A stretch of 64,000 nt of DNA from Pedobacter sp. FW305-3-2-15-E-R2A2 (GCF_038446955.1 NZ_CP151803.1:4712001-4776000), one strand, 5' to 3'. Positions 8,548 to 16,772 are shown, counted from the stretch's first letter. Notes: generated from the letters alone by a model not told the origin. Numbers and translations: made by a program.

Positions 8548-8750
8548 CTAAACATCGCGCATCATGTTTTCAATATCAGACACACTCATAGCTTTTGCAT
8601 GCTGCGATACGATTACTTTTTCAACCCGTCAATCATGTTATGTTGTTTGGGAACAATAATTGGGTTGAAAGAACCATCTCGATCCCTGGGGACCTGAATA
8701 GCCATGTCACCTTGATCACTGTGAACTTTTTTCTTCGTGTGATTTACCGA
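8548..8750 (-). pseudogene. IS256 (mutator) family transposase remnant
   Basis: The reverse complement encodes, in two adjacent frames, a segment typical of the N-terminal third of IS256-type transposases: KKKVHSDQGDMAIQVPRDRD, then GSFNPIIVPKQ, and after a frameshift near 8613 SQHAKAMSVSDIENMMRDV. The pieces are in family order (the PRDR..GSFEP region, then the xxAKGMSxxDI region). Stops and a frameshift break it, and the DDE catalytic part is absent. It is a dead fragment. Confidence 0.72.
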
Positions 8751-8837
8751 GATCATCCAAGTAGTGAATGTTATACACATTTAATTGCTGTTATTATACA
8801 CTTCAAACAATGAAGCGCTACGACGGGATCAATTATT

Positions 8838-9812
8838 TTATTTTCCTAAAAAAGACTCAAGTTCTGCTACAATTCGTTTAGATTGTGTATGATGTAGATA
8901 ATGAGAACCAGGCAATAAGATTAGTTTTCCCTTATCCACGCTGTTGGCTTGCGCTTGATGCAGTTCTGTCCAGCCTTTGACAGCTGAGTTTTCGTCTGCA
9001 AATAATAAAACCGGTAAATCCTTCGGGAAAGATAATTTTTGAGCATCTTTAAAACTATTACTCAATGAAGTTGCTTCTCTGTGCAAAGTATTGTTTCCGG
9101 TTACTTTCATCGTAATCATATGTTCTTGTTCAAAACGGTGTACTTCTGATTCTTCTTTAGGTTTTTCATTTCCAAAAAACTTTAAAAATGCACGCATTAC
9201 ACCTACTTTGGCTAAAAAATCCATAGGTGCCGAATTATAACCCGGCCAAGGTTGTGTTGGCACACTGGTATCAATACCTACAAATGCGATTGCTTTACCT
9301 GGATAATTGTTAATGTATGCTAAGCTGTAAAGCCCAGCAATGGAATGCCCCATTAATATAAAACGATTAAGATTTAATTGTTTCACAACTTCATGGATTT
9401 CTTCCGACATATTATTCAAACTGCGTTCACGATTTGTTTCACTACTCAATCCATAACCAAAAGGTTCAATCGTGATCACTGTATACTTTTTGTCTAATTC
9501 TCTGATTAATGGTTCAAAATCTAATCTTGGGCTTGCCGTTCCAAATCCGGTGAGTAACACAACCGTGTCTGGATCATGGCCCTCTATTGTAATATTCATT
9601 GTACCGTCAAAAATTTTTATTTTTTGACCATAATCTTCAATTTTATCAGCTTCGATGCTTGAATTGACTTGATGAATCAGGAATGTCGTGATGAGTAGGA
9701 TAGCGATTATGGCTACAATTCCTATGATTGTTTTAAAAAATATTTTTGATATTCTCATTATGAGCGAAGGACGGTTTTTATCCATTTTTTTAATTTCGGT
9801 ATTATTTTGCAA
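8838..9812 (-). CDS. Alpha/beta hydrolase with N-terminal membrane anchor
   Basis: A 324-residue alpha/beta hydrolase. An N-terminal hydrophobic helix (about 29-46) anchors it in the inner membrane. The nucleophile elbow GHSIAG places the serine at residue 157, and a C-terminal GSHYLHH segment supplies the histidine. The substrate is not predictable; relatives include haloalkane dehalogenase-like and esterase-like enzymes. It is the only intact gene between the two tRNA-Ser 3'-end copies, so it is probably cargo of a past integration. The first ATG could also be at 9782 (MDKNRPSLI). Confidence 0.8.
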   Translation of the reverse strand: MQNNTEIKKMDKNRPSLIMRISKIFFKTIIGIVAIIAILLITTFLIHQVNSSIEADKIEDYGQKIKIFDGTMNITIEGHDPDTVVLLTGFGTASPRLDFEPLIRELDKKYTVITIEPFGYGLSSETNRERSLNNMSEEIHEVVKQLNLNRFILMGHSIAGLYSLAYINNYPGKAIAFVGIDTSVPTQPWPGYNSAPMDFLAKVGVMRAFLKFFGNEKPKEESEVHRFEQEHMITMKVTGNNTLHREATSLSNSFKDAQKLSFPKDLPVLLFADENSAVKGWTELHQAQANSVDKGKLILLPGSHYLHHTQSKRIVAELESFLGK

Positions 9813-9963
9813 GGTTACAGCTTCAATATTTAATCACTTGGGCATTTCGGAATGTTGATGCCAGTGTTTTCGGTCAACCTATGCCAATTATAAGATCATA
9901 CAAATTTATAAAAAATACTGCGATTACTCCTGCTCTTAGTTCTTGCGCTTTCATTGCTACTAC

Positions 9964-10150
9964 TTAATAAAAATTTCTGTAAATTTGTATTAAGTTAATA
10001 CTGTGCTTACGACAGATCTCGGCGATAGAATTCTCTGCACGTAGCGCTTGCATCACGATCAAAATTTCTATTCTGCAGTGAAGATTCTTCGGGTACTGCG
10101 ACGTACATCCTTGATAAAATTTTCGGGGATTGTTTTTTTGGTCTTCCCAT
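9964..10150 (-). pseudogene. IS3-type orfA (transposase HTH) remnant
   Basis: The reverse complement starts MGRPKKQSP, then continues in a shifted frame as ENFIKDVRRSTRRIFTAE. After a second shift it reads RIEILIVMQALRAENSIAEI and then CRKHSIN. This is the standard layout of IS3-family orfA helix-turn-helix proteins (R-R-x-[FY]-T-x-E-x-K-I-x-I-V through SIAELCR). At least two frameshifts and several stops make it non-functional. No orfB integrase domain follows. Confidence 0.65.
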
Positions 10151-10332
10151 AATGATTAAAGTTATTTTTTTTTAGGAAAACACTCTATTAGTTTTTAATG
10201 AATTATGTCCAAAAGACAAACTTTCTGAGCATAAAATTTCTGCGACCTATCATGTTGGAGAAAATTTTTGTTTTAAAATATTTATACCTAAATTTATTAT
10301 ACAGCATTTGCAGCTATAAAAAATATTAAGAT

Positions 10333-10356
10333 CGGTGAGTGATTCGGTGAGTCACC
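10333..10356. repeat. CGGTGAGT tandem repeat, right flank of decayed element
   Basis: CGGTGAGT occurs at 10333-10340 and 10345-10352, and the second copy runs into GTCACC to give the near-palindrome GGTGAGTCACC. The unit GGTGAGYGATTCGGTGAGT is shared with 8454-8472. Confidence 0.55.
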
Positions 10357-10398
10357 AATCTCTACCCCTCGATACAATACTTTAAAGCGGGATTTTAA

Positions 10399-10453
10399 CC
10401 GTGGGTACAGCTCCCCCACTCTCCGCAGCATGGTCATCAAAACCATACAAAAA
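10399..10453. repeat. Degenerate second copy of tRNA-Ser 3' end (candidate att right)
   Basis: From 10399 the sequence follows the tRNA-Ser T-arm with four T-loop changes, then TCCCCCACTCTCCGC (10412-10426) is identical to 8338-8352. The similarity continues past the tRNA (ATGGT, ATCAAA, CCATACAAAAA) with a few mismatches to 10453. Only the 3' part of a tRNA is present, so it is not a functional gene. Confidence 0.65.
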
Positions 10454-10485
10454 AACCTTTAAATCTATGATTTAAAGGTTTTTTT
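10449..10485 (+). terminator. Long perfect terminator hairpin
   Basis: A 17-bp perfect stem (10449-10465 with 10469-10485) around the loop TAT, ending in seven T. It occupies the same place relative to the degenerate tRNA end as the real tRNA terminator does at 8375, but with a different stem sequence. Confidence 0.75.
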
Positions 10486-10547
10486 GTTTAACAGTAATGC
10501 AAAAATCAGCACCAATTTCGGATCAAGACCAAATGTTCTGACATAAT

Positions 10548-10559
10548 CGGTGAGTAGTT
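10548..10559 (+). repeat. Isolated CGGTGAGTAGTT copy
   Basis: CGGTGAGTAGTT is identical to 8465-8476. In both places it follows a tRNA-Ser 3' end and its terminator, about 60 bp past the hairpin. Confidence 0.5.
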
Positions 10560-10575
10560 GGGCTTATTTTCGCGC

Positions 10576-10953
10576 TCAGGATTGTTTTCGCATGCTTTGC
10601 TTAACTTTTTCCCTATGCTGTTCACCCCAGGCACTTAGTTCAGCTATCACATTTTTTAAGGTTCTGCTATATACAGTCGCTTCATAAATAATACTCACCG
10701 GAGTGGTTGGATAAACCTTACGGGTGATAAAGTCATTCAATTCCAGATCTTTCAGTTCTTTGGCTAACACCTTGGGAGATATGCCAGTAACTTCCTGCTG
10801 AATCTCGTTAAAACGCTTTGATGATTGCACCAGACAAAGAATCACAGCCAGTTTCCATTTCCCATTAATAACATACAGTGCGTCAATTACGTTTTTGAGC
10901 GAGCCAGCACATTCTTCATGATCAGGAAGCACCTCATTTACAATGATTTTCAT
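10576..10953 (-). CDS. HxlR family transcriptional regulator
   Basis: A 125-residue winged-helix protein of the HxlR family (PF01638), with the signatures GKWKLAVILCL (about 31-41), RFNEIQ and GISPKVLAKELKDLE. Cys15 lies before the DNA-binding domain. In relatives such as YodB and HypR an N-terminal cysteine senses quinones or disulfide stress. The gene is divergent from an azoreductase, which is the same pairing as YodB-AzoR1 in Bacillus, so redox-controlled repression of the azoreductase is a reasonable inference. It lies just outside the decayed tRNA element. Confidence 0.85.
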   Translation of the reverse strand: MKIIVNEVLPDHEECAGSLKNVIDALYVINGKWKLAVILCLVQSSKRFNEIQQEVTGISPKVLAKELKDLELNDFITRKVYPTTPVSIIYEATVYSRTLKNVIAELSAWGEQHREKVKQSMRKQS

Positions 10954-10968
10954 AAAGCAAAGATAGTC

Positions 10969-11004
10969 ACTTACCTGAATGTAACCGCTTTCCTTTGGGT
11001 AAGT
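10969..11004. promoter_or_regulatory. Inverted repeat in HxlR/azoreductase intergenic region
   Basis: ACTTACC (10969-10975) and GGTAAGT (10998-11004) form a perfect 7-bp inverted repeat with a 22-bp spacer between the divergent starts. HxlR regulators bind dyad sites of this style, so this is a candidate operator. Confidence 0.45.
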
Positions 11005-11030
11005 AGCAACTTTTGATCACCTGACAACCA

Positions 11031-11038
11031 TATTTTTG
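11031..11038 (+). promoter_or_regulatory. -7 box of the azoreductase gene
   Basis: TATTTTTG matches TAnnTTTG exactly, 37 bp before the preferred ATG. A TTTG lies at 11012-11015, but with a 15-bp spacer, shorter than consensus. The inverted repeat 10969-11004 lies just upstream. Confidence 0.45.
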
Positions 11039-11075
11039 CTTTTAATTGATAAGATTAAAAACAAGTAAATTTATT

Positions 11076-11678
11076 ATGAAACACATCCTTCATTTAAAAT
11101 CAAGCATACAAGGTAAAGAGTCGTACAGCATTAAGCTGGGAAACGCTATTGTCGAAAAAGTTCAGGACAAGTATCCAGGTAGTACATTGGAAGAATTAAA
11201 CCTGGTCGACATGGACATTCCGCATCTGAATCCCACTGTGCTTCGTACCTTCTTTATTCCCGGAGATCAGCTGACTGAAGAAGAAAAAGAATCCATTCGC
11301 CTTTCTGATGAGATGGTTAAACAGTTATTGGCTGCAGACATCGTTGTAATTGGTGCACCGCTGATCAACTTTACGATCCCTACGGTATTAAAGGCCTGGA
11401 TTGATCATATTACCAGGGCAGGAATAACTTTTGGATATGGTGAAAATGGTCCTGTTGGAAAAGTAACAGGAAAAAAAGTTTATGTGGCAATGTCGTCCGG
11501 TGGTGTTTATTCACAAGGTCCGGGTAAAGCCAATGACTTTGTTGCACCTTATTTGAAGGCCTTCCTTGGTTTCTTAGGCATGACAGATCTGACCGTATTC
11601 CGTGCTGAAGGACTAAAAGTGCCTGAAGTAAAAGAACACGCAATGGAGAAAGCAATTCATAGCATAAAGGTAGATTAA
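11076..11678 (+). CDS. azoR: FMN-dependent NADH-azoreductase / quinone reductase
   Basis: A 200-residue flavodoxin-fold enzyme of the AcpD/AzoR family. It reduces azo dyes and quinones by two electrons, using NAD(P)H and bound FMN. The start at 11076 (MKHILHLKSS) is chosen because the phosphate-binding strand and loop (HLKSSIQGKESYS) must lie at the very N-terminus. The motifs APLINFTIPTVLKAWIDHI (about 91-109) and SSGGVYS are family marks around the FMN. It is divergent from an HxlR regulator with an N-terminal Cys, suggesting induction by electrophiles. It is cytoplasmic. Confidence 0.87.
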   Translation: MKHILHLKSSIQGKESYSIKLGNAIVEKVQDKYPGSTLEELNLVDMDIPHLNPTVLRTFFIPGDQLTEEEKESIRLSDEMVKQLLAADIVVIGAPLINFTIPTVLKAWIDHITRAGITFGYGENGPVGKVTGKKVYVAMSSGGVYSQGPGKANDFVAPYLKAFLGFLGMTDLTVFRAEGLKVPEVKEHAMEKAIHSIKVD

Positions 11679-11682
11679 AATC

Positions 11683-11690
11683 TAACTTTG
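11683..11690 (+). promoter_or_regulatory. -7 box of the AraC gene
   Basis: TAACTTTG matches TAnnTTTG exactly, 5 bp after the azoreductase stop and 24 bp before the AraC ATG. It indicates that the AraC gene has its own promoter. Confidence 0.45.
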
Positions 11691-11714
11691 TATCTTCAAC
11701 AATAATCTCTTTGA

Positions 11715-12611
11715 ATGTACAATACCGACATCAATATTTTTTACGATCATTATGTTAATAGAGCGTTTTCGGAAAAGAACAGCTTTTCCGGGCATTTTGA
11801 TTTTCTATTGTGGGAAGACCTTCAGAAAGATTTGTTGGCATGCGGGCGATTTCAGCGGAAACCATTTTATAAAATCGCTTTGCTTCAGGGTGAAGCGGTT
11901 TATCATTCTGGCCCCCATAAAACTCCTGTTTCAGGAAACACAATCGTATTTACGGATCCAATGATTAGATTCAGTTTTGAAACCACCGACAAAACTTTCG
12001 ATGGCAAATATTGTGTCTGCAGTGAAAGTTTCCTCCGTGGAACAAGTAAATTATCTTTGAGTAACTGGCCTCTTTTTAAAGATAGAAATATCTATACACA
12101 ATCCCTAAATAATGAGCAATACGCGGAATTATTGCGGATTTTCAATGAGATAGAAAATGAATATAAATCTGATTATCTCTTTAAGGAAGAATTGATTCGA
12201 AACAGGGTTTTTGATGTGATCCATTATACCCAGAAATTAAATATAAACCTACTTGAATTTATTCAGACTCAAGAGGAAAGTCTGGAAGACCGCTTCTTTA
12301 AAATACTGGGAAAAGCTTTTTTTAATATCAGCAAAGAGATGCCTCTGGAAGATAAATCTCCTGCTTATTTTGCACAATTATTATTTACTTCCGTAGATCA
12401 GCTGAATAAAGCGATAAAAAAAGTTACCGGAAAAACTACACAGACACATATTCACGAACGGATTATTGAGGAAGCAAATGTTTTACTAAAACACACGACA
12501 TACAGCGTAAAAGAAATTGCCTGGAACCTTCATTTTCAGGAAACATCTCATTTCCAAAATTTTTATAAAAAGCAAACCGGTCGCACACCTCTTGAATATA
12601 GAGACGCGTAG
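11715..12611 (+). CDS. AraC family transcriptional regulator
   Basis: A 298-residue one-component regulator. The N-terminal part (about 15-175) is a cupin-like ligand domain. The C-terminal 100 residues are the AraC double helix-turn-helix, with IIEEANVLLKHTTYSVKEIA as the first helices and the strongly conserved FQETSHFQNFYKKQTGRTPLEYR signature at the end. Only this last motif is near consensus; the first HTH (YFAQLLFTSVDQLNKAIKKV) is also recognisable. It lies 79 bp upstream of an NmrA-like reductase gene, its likely target. Confidence 0.87.
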   Translation: MYNTDINIFYDHYVNRAFSEKNSFSGHFDFLLWEDLQKDLLACGRFQRKPFYKIALLQGEAVYHSGPHKTPVSGNTIVFTDPMIRFSFETTDKTFDGKYCVCSESFLRGTSKLSLSNWPLFKDRNIYTQSLNNEQYAELLRIFNEIENEYKSDYLFKEELIRNRVFDVIHYTQKLNINLLEFIQTQEESLEDRFFKILGKAFFNISKEMPLEDKSPAYFAQLLFTSVDQLNKAIKKVTGKTTQTHIHERIIEEANVLLKHTTYSVKEIAWNLHFQETSHFQNFYKKQTGRTPLEYRDA

Positions 12612-12628
12612 TTTTTTTGTAATTATAC

Positions 12629-12673
12629 ACCGGATTTTTGTACCGGATTTCGTCCCTTCCTGATCTAGCTTTG
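12629..12673 (+). promoter_or_regulatory. Direct repeat and -7 box upstream of the NmrA-like gene
   Basis: ACCGGATTT is repeated at 12629-12637 and 12642-12650, followed by TAGCTTTG (12666-12673), an exact TAnnTTTG box, 17 bp before the ATG. A direct repeat just upstream of the promoter, next to an AraC gene, could be its activator site. The 13-bp period is shorter than usual for AraC proteins. Confidence 0.4.
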
Positions 12674-12690
12674 CAAATAAAAATTAAGCA

Positions 12691-13602
12691 ATGGAAAAAT
12701 CATTTTTAATTATTGGAGCAGGCGAAGTTGGACTTGCGATGTTAAATAGCTTATATGATTATCAGGCAAACCATGAACCGCAACTACAAATAGGTGTTCT
12801 TGTACAGCCTTTAGCAGACAGTATTGCCAAAGTCAAAAACAATTCGAGGTTTGTAAATATAAGGGTGGAATCTCTTGACCTGGTTAACGAAAGTATTCAA
12901 AATTTAATTGCTGTTTTTAAAAAGTATGATACCGTAATCTGTTGCAGCGGATTTTCAACCGGTAATGGAATGCAGGTAAAAATTACAAGAGCAGTTCTGG
13001 ATGCGGGAGTTAGAAGATATGTTCCCTGGCAATTTGGAGTGGATTATGACAAAATTGGACGTAATAGTGCACAACCTTCATTTGATGAACAACTAGACGT
13101 TAGAGCATTACTTCGGGCACAACATAACACGCGTTGGATTATTGTTTCTACCGGGATGATTACCAGTTTCCTGTTTCGTGAGGACTTTGGCGTAGTCAGT
13201 CTAGCTGAGAAAAAGGTAAGTGCTTTGGGAGACTGGCAGCATAGCCTTACTTTAACTTCTTGTGAAGATATTGGAAATTTGACTATTGAAATTTTGTTCC
13301 ACCAGCCGGAAATATTAGATCAGGTGGTCTTTATTGCCGGAGATACGCTGACTTTTGAAGAGATTGCAAATCAACTGAAAGGGCTTTTCTCTACGGAATT
13401 CGATCGTAAATTACGAGATATTCCTCAACTGGAAAAAGAGCTGAAAGACAATCCTGAAGATGTTTTTAGTCGCTATCGTCTGGTATTTACCAATCCTGGC
13501 GTTAGCTGGCCGATGTTAGAAACATTTAACCATCAAAATAATATTCCCACAGTCAATGTAGCGACTTGGATCAGAAAAAATCTGCTTAATTCGATGTTGT
13601 AA
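12691..13602 (+). CDS. NmrA-like NAD(P)-binding reductase
   Basis: A 303-residue atypical short-chain dehydrogenase of the NmrA / isoflavone reductase-like group. The Rossmann motif GAGEVG is at residues 9-14, and the YVPWQFGVDY segment (about 110-119) matches the substrate region of aromatic alcohol reductases. No catalytic YxxxK of classical SDRs is evident. It probably reduces, or senses NADP(H) with, a small aromatic compound. It follows the AraC gene in the same direction and has its own -7 box. Confidence 0.78.
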   Translation: MEKSFLIIGAGEVGLAMLNSLYDYQANHEPQLQIGVLVQPLADSIAKVKNNSRFVNIRVESLDLVNESIQNLIAVFKKYDTVICCSGFSTGNGMQVKITRAVLDAGVRRYVPWQFGVDYDKIGRNSAQPSFDEQLDVRALLRAQHNTRWIIVSTGMITSFLFREDFGVVSLAEKKVSALGDWQHSLTLTSCEDIGNLTIEILFHQPEILDQVVFIAGDTLTFEEIANQLKGLFSTEFDRKLRDIPQLEKELKDNPEDVFSRYRLVFTNPGVSWPMLETFNHQNNIPTVNVATWIRKNLLNSML

Positions 13603-14060
13603 TATTAAACAACAGTTAAGGCGTAAAAGTCTGTTTTTCATCACAAAGCAAGTAATTTAAAAGGAATGAATGATGGTGTCTGCTGCACGACCATTCATTC
13701 TTTACACTACCTGTTCAAATAAAAACTATAAAATCTATAGATTTTATTTGAATACCAAAAAAGAATACTATCTTCGTATCATCAAACCAACTCTTAACAA
13801 TCTAAAACACAATGAAAACAGACTTGCATTTTATAAAAATGAAAAGAAAAACAGCTGAAGAAAGAATGCTCTTTCTATTAGATTGTAACTGTTGTTGTTG
13901 ATTTCTTTCAGTCCTCACTGAACAAAACTAAAACACCTGTAAATCCCATAGCATTTTTTAAAACCGACAGGATACTAAAAACATCCCTATGGCTTTGCTA
14001 TGCAACAAACATAACGCGACAGATCTCGTCGCATATAACCACAAACCATTTAATATTAAT
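13603..14060. other. 457-bp spacer with hairpins, no gene
   Basis: No convincing coding frame is present. A 62-codon frame at 13670-13858 has low-complexity composition and runs through the palindrome. The spacer holds a bulged hairpin at 13664-13700 (GAATGA...TCATTC arms, then a short T-run), which probably ends the NmrA-like transcript, and a 20-bp palindrome at 13728-13747. Near 14015 a small GCGAC/GTCGC hairpin lies in the TonB receptor leader. Confidence 0.55.
13728..13747. promoter_or_regulatory. 20-bp perfect palindrome upstream of TonB receptor
   Basis: ATAAAATCTATAGATTTTAT is a perfect palindrome. It can also be skipped in favour of a second pairing, CAAATAAAA (13716-13724) with TTTTATTTG (13742-13750). 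It lies 313 bp upstream of the receptor start, so it could be a regulator site or an alternative terminator pair. Confidence 0.4.
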
Positions 14061-16643
14061 ATGATGAAGAAACATTTACTTATTATCCTTTCATTTATAC
14101 TTACGGCAAATTATGTTTTTGCTCAAAGTCCGATAACAGGTATTATAAAAAGTAGTACTGGTACTCCGGTACCAAATGCAACAGTATCGATCAGAGGCAC
14201 TAAGATTGTGGTAATGGCAGATATTGACGGCAAGTTCAGTATTGATTCAAGACAAGATCTTCCATTTTACCTTCGGGTCAGCTCTATTGGCTACAAGTCT
14301 CAGGATTTTCAAATTTTAAAGCTTCAGGATACACCTTTCGAACTCGTGCTGATTGAAAGTGAACTACTTGATGAGATCGTTGTAACGTCAAGAAGACGTT
14401 CAGAAGTCCTTCAGGATGTACCCATCGCAATTACTGTAATCGGAGGACAAGCGGCAGAAAATGCAGGTGCTTTTAACGTTAATCGTTTAAAAGAACTGGT
14501 TCCTTCTGTACAGTTGTATGCCTCAAATGCCAGAAATACAACACTTAATATCAGAGGATTGGGTTCAACTTTTGGCCTGACAAACGATGGTATTGACCCC
14601 GGAGTGGGCTTTTATGTAGATGGAGTTTACCAGGCCCGTCCCGCCGCTACTTCTACCGATTTCCTTGACATTGAACGAATAGAAATATTACGTGGCCCAC
14701 AAGGAACATTGTTTGGCAAGAATACGACTGCAGGTGCATTTAACATCACTACTGCAAAACCAACTCAAACACCAAGTGCAAAAGTAGAATTGAGCGTTGG
14801 AAACTATAATTTTCTACAAGCAAAAACCTCGGTTTCAGGAGCTGTTGCAAAAAATCTTGCGGCAAGATTATCTATTTCCGGTACTCAGCGCGATGGTACA
14901 ATTTTCAATACTAAAGAAGAACGTAGGTATAGTGGTCAAAACAACCTCGGTTTTAAAGGTCAGTTATACTTTACGCCCTCGGAAAAACTACAGGTATTGC
15001 TAAGTGGTGATGCAAGTATCCAGCACCCCGCAGGTTACCCACTGGTAATTGCAGGCGTTACGGCAACCGAAAGAAGCGCCTACCGTCAATATGCCAAAAT
15101 TGTTTCTGATTTAGGTTATCAACAACCGGTAGCTGACCCTGCTTCCAGAACAATCAATACCAATACGCCCTGGAAACATGACCAGTCAATTGGAGGCATA
15201 TCCGTAAATGTCGATTATAAGATCGGCAATGGAACACTTACTTCAACTACTGCCTGGAGATTCTGGAATTGGAATCCTACAAACGACAGGGATTTCTCCG
15301 AGTTATCTGCATTGACAAAATCTCAGGGAAACTCACGCCATGATCAATATTCTCAGGAGCTTAGATATGCTGGTAACATCGCTGAAAAAGTAAGCGCAGT
15401 AATCGGTGTATTTGCCCTTAGCCAAAATTTGAAAGGGTTAGATCAGACGGAAGAAGTAGGTAAAGATCAGTGGAGATTTGTGCAAACAAGTAATACCGGT
15501 GCTCAGGCATTATACTCAACGCCAGGTTTGTTAGACGGCTATGGTATCAGAACCAATTCAACCATTAAATCATTAAGTACTGCTGTATTTGCACAGGTGG
15601 ATTGGGAATTTCTGGATCACCTTCATATTTTACCTGGTTTAAGATACACTTATGACAAAAAAGATGTTGATTACAACAGGGTGACTTATGGTGGACTTCA
15701 AACATCAGACGCGGCTTTACTTGCACTTAAAAGCGCTGTTTATAACAATCAGAAATTCAATACCAGTGTTGACAATAATAATTTATCAGGTAACATTACC
15801 TTGTCGTACCGGCCTACGACTAAGTTAAATGCTTATGGAACTTTCTCTACTGCTTATAAACCAGTTGGTGTCAATGTAGGAGGCTTACCGACTACTTCTA
15901 ATGGAGAACCAGACCTGTCTGTGGCTATCGTAAAACCAGAATATGTTCAACATTATGAATTAGGTGTTAAAACCAGACCTTTTAAAGGCACATTGATAAA
16001 CGTTAGCGCTTTCAATACAGACATTAAGGATTACCAAACCAATGTGCAGTCACCGCAATTAGGTGTAAACAGAGGCTATCTTGCCAATGCAGAAAAAGTG
16101 AATGTAAAAGGGCTGGAAGTGGATGGAAGTTACCAATTAGGAAGATTCTTAACTTTAAATGCTGCTGTAGCTTATCTTGACGGCAAATATAAAAAATTCA
16201 CAAATGCACCACTCCCACTGGAAGAAACCGGACACACAGAACTTGTTAATGGTGTGGCCACACAGGTAGCGTTTAAAGATGCTTCCGGAGGCAGATTACC
16301 AGGCGTATCTAAATGGAATGTTTCCGGTGGTGCTGAGTTCAGCAATCCGGGCAATCTGGCCAACACAGCAGGTAGATATTTTATAGCTGCCGATGCCAGC
16401 TACCGCTCGCAATATTCTTCAAATCCAACACCTTCACGTGTGTTAAATGTGGATGCGTATTCATTGCTTAATGCCAGATTAGGGTTTAAGTCAGATAAAT
16501 TCTCGGTATTAGGCTGGGTTAGAAATATCACAAATAAAAATTATTACGAACAATTGCAGGCTGCAGCGGGTAATTCGGGTTTATATGCCGGCGTACTTGG
16601 TGACCCAAGAACTTATGGAATTACACTGCGCTATTCTTTTTAA
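14061..16643 (+). CDS. TonB-dependent outer-membrane receptor
   Basis: An 860-residue receptor counted from the ATG at 14061. That start is preferred over an upstream in-frame ATG at 13989 because it leads straight into the signal peptide (MMKKHLLIILSFILTANYVFAQ). A carboxypeptidase-regulatory beta-sandwich follows (about 25-105), then the plug (LQDVPIAITVIGG, INIRGLGS-like, ILRGPQGTLFGKNTTAGAFN), a 22-strand barrel and a terminal Phe. The plug sequence is of the siderophore/small-molecule type rather than the SusC type, and no SusD gene follows, so it probably imports an iron complex or small organic ligand. The gene is isolated and ends in a strong terminator. Confidence 0.9.
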   Translation: MMKKHLLIILSFILTANYVFAQSPITGIIKSSTGTPVPNATVSIRGTKIVVMADIDGKFSIDSRQDLPFYLRVSSIGYKSQDFQILKLQDTPFELVLIESELLDEIVVTSRRRSEVLQDVPIAITVIGGQAAENAGAFNVNRLKELVPSVQLYASNARNTTLNIRGLGSTFGLTNDGIDPGVGFYVDGVYQARPAATSTDFLDIERIEILRGPQGTLFGKNTTAGAFNITTAKPTQTPSAKVELSVGNYNFLQAKTSVSGAVAKNLAARLSISGTQRDGTIFNTKEERRYSGQNNLGFKGQLYFTPSEKLQVLLSGDASIQHPAGYPLVIAGVTATERSAYRQYAKIVSDLGYQQPVADPASRTINTNTPWKHDQSIGGISVNVDYKIGNGTLTSTTAWRFWNWNPTNDRDFSELSALTKSQGNSRHDQYSQELRYAGNIAEKVSAVIGVFALSQNLKGLDQTEEVGKDQWRFVQTSNTGAQALYSTPGLLDGYGIRTNSTIKSLSTAVFAQVDWEFLDHLHILPGLRYTYDKKDVDYNRVTYGGLQTSDAALLALKSAVYNNQKFNTSVDNNNLSGNITLSYRPTTKLNAYGTFSTAYKPVGVNVGGLPTTSNGEPDLSVAIVKPEYVQHYELGVKTRPFKGTLINVSAFNTDIKDYQTNVQSPQLGVNRGYLANAEKVNVKGLEVDGSYQLGRFLTLNAAVAYLDGKYKKFTNAPLPLEETGHTELVNGVATQVAFKDASGGRLPGVSKWNVSGGAEFSNPGNLANTAGRYFIAADASYRSQYSSNPTPSRVLNVDAYSLLNARLGFKSDKFSVLGWVRNITNKNYYEQLQAAAGNSGLYAGVLGDPRTYGITLRYSF

Positions 16644-16669
16644 TACCGCTTTAAATATCTTGTAAAAAA

Positions 16670-16699
16670 CCGCCTCATCAAAATATGAGGCGGCTTTTC
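16670..16699 (+). terminator. Terminator of the TonB receptor gene
   Basis: CCGCCTCAT (16670-16678) pairs with ATGAGGCGG (16685-16693) over a 6-nt loop, with A-run before and CTTTTCT after. Confidence 0.8.
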
Positions 16700-16772
16700 T
16701 GTATCAGGATCTGGGTGAATTTTCCGCCTCCTGTAAAAACAAACAATCCGGAAAGGAAGAATAATGATTTAC

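Noticed and set aside
8595..8813. A 72-codon plus-strand frame inside the tRNA-Ser element.
   Set aside because: It lies opposite the IS256-type remnant, whose protein similarity on the minus strand explains the open frame.
13670..13858. A 62-codon frame upstream of the TonB receptor.
   Set aside because: It runs through a hairpin arm and the 20-bp palindrome, and its product is low-complexity Lys/Asn/Tyr-rich.
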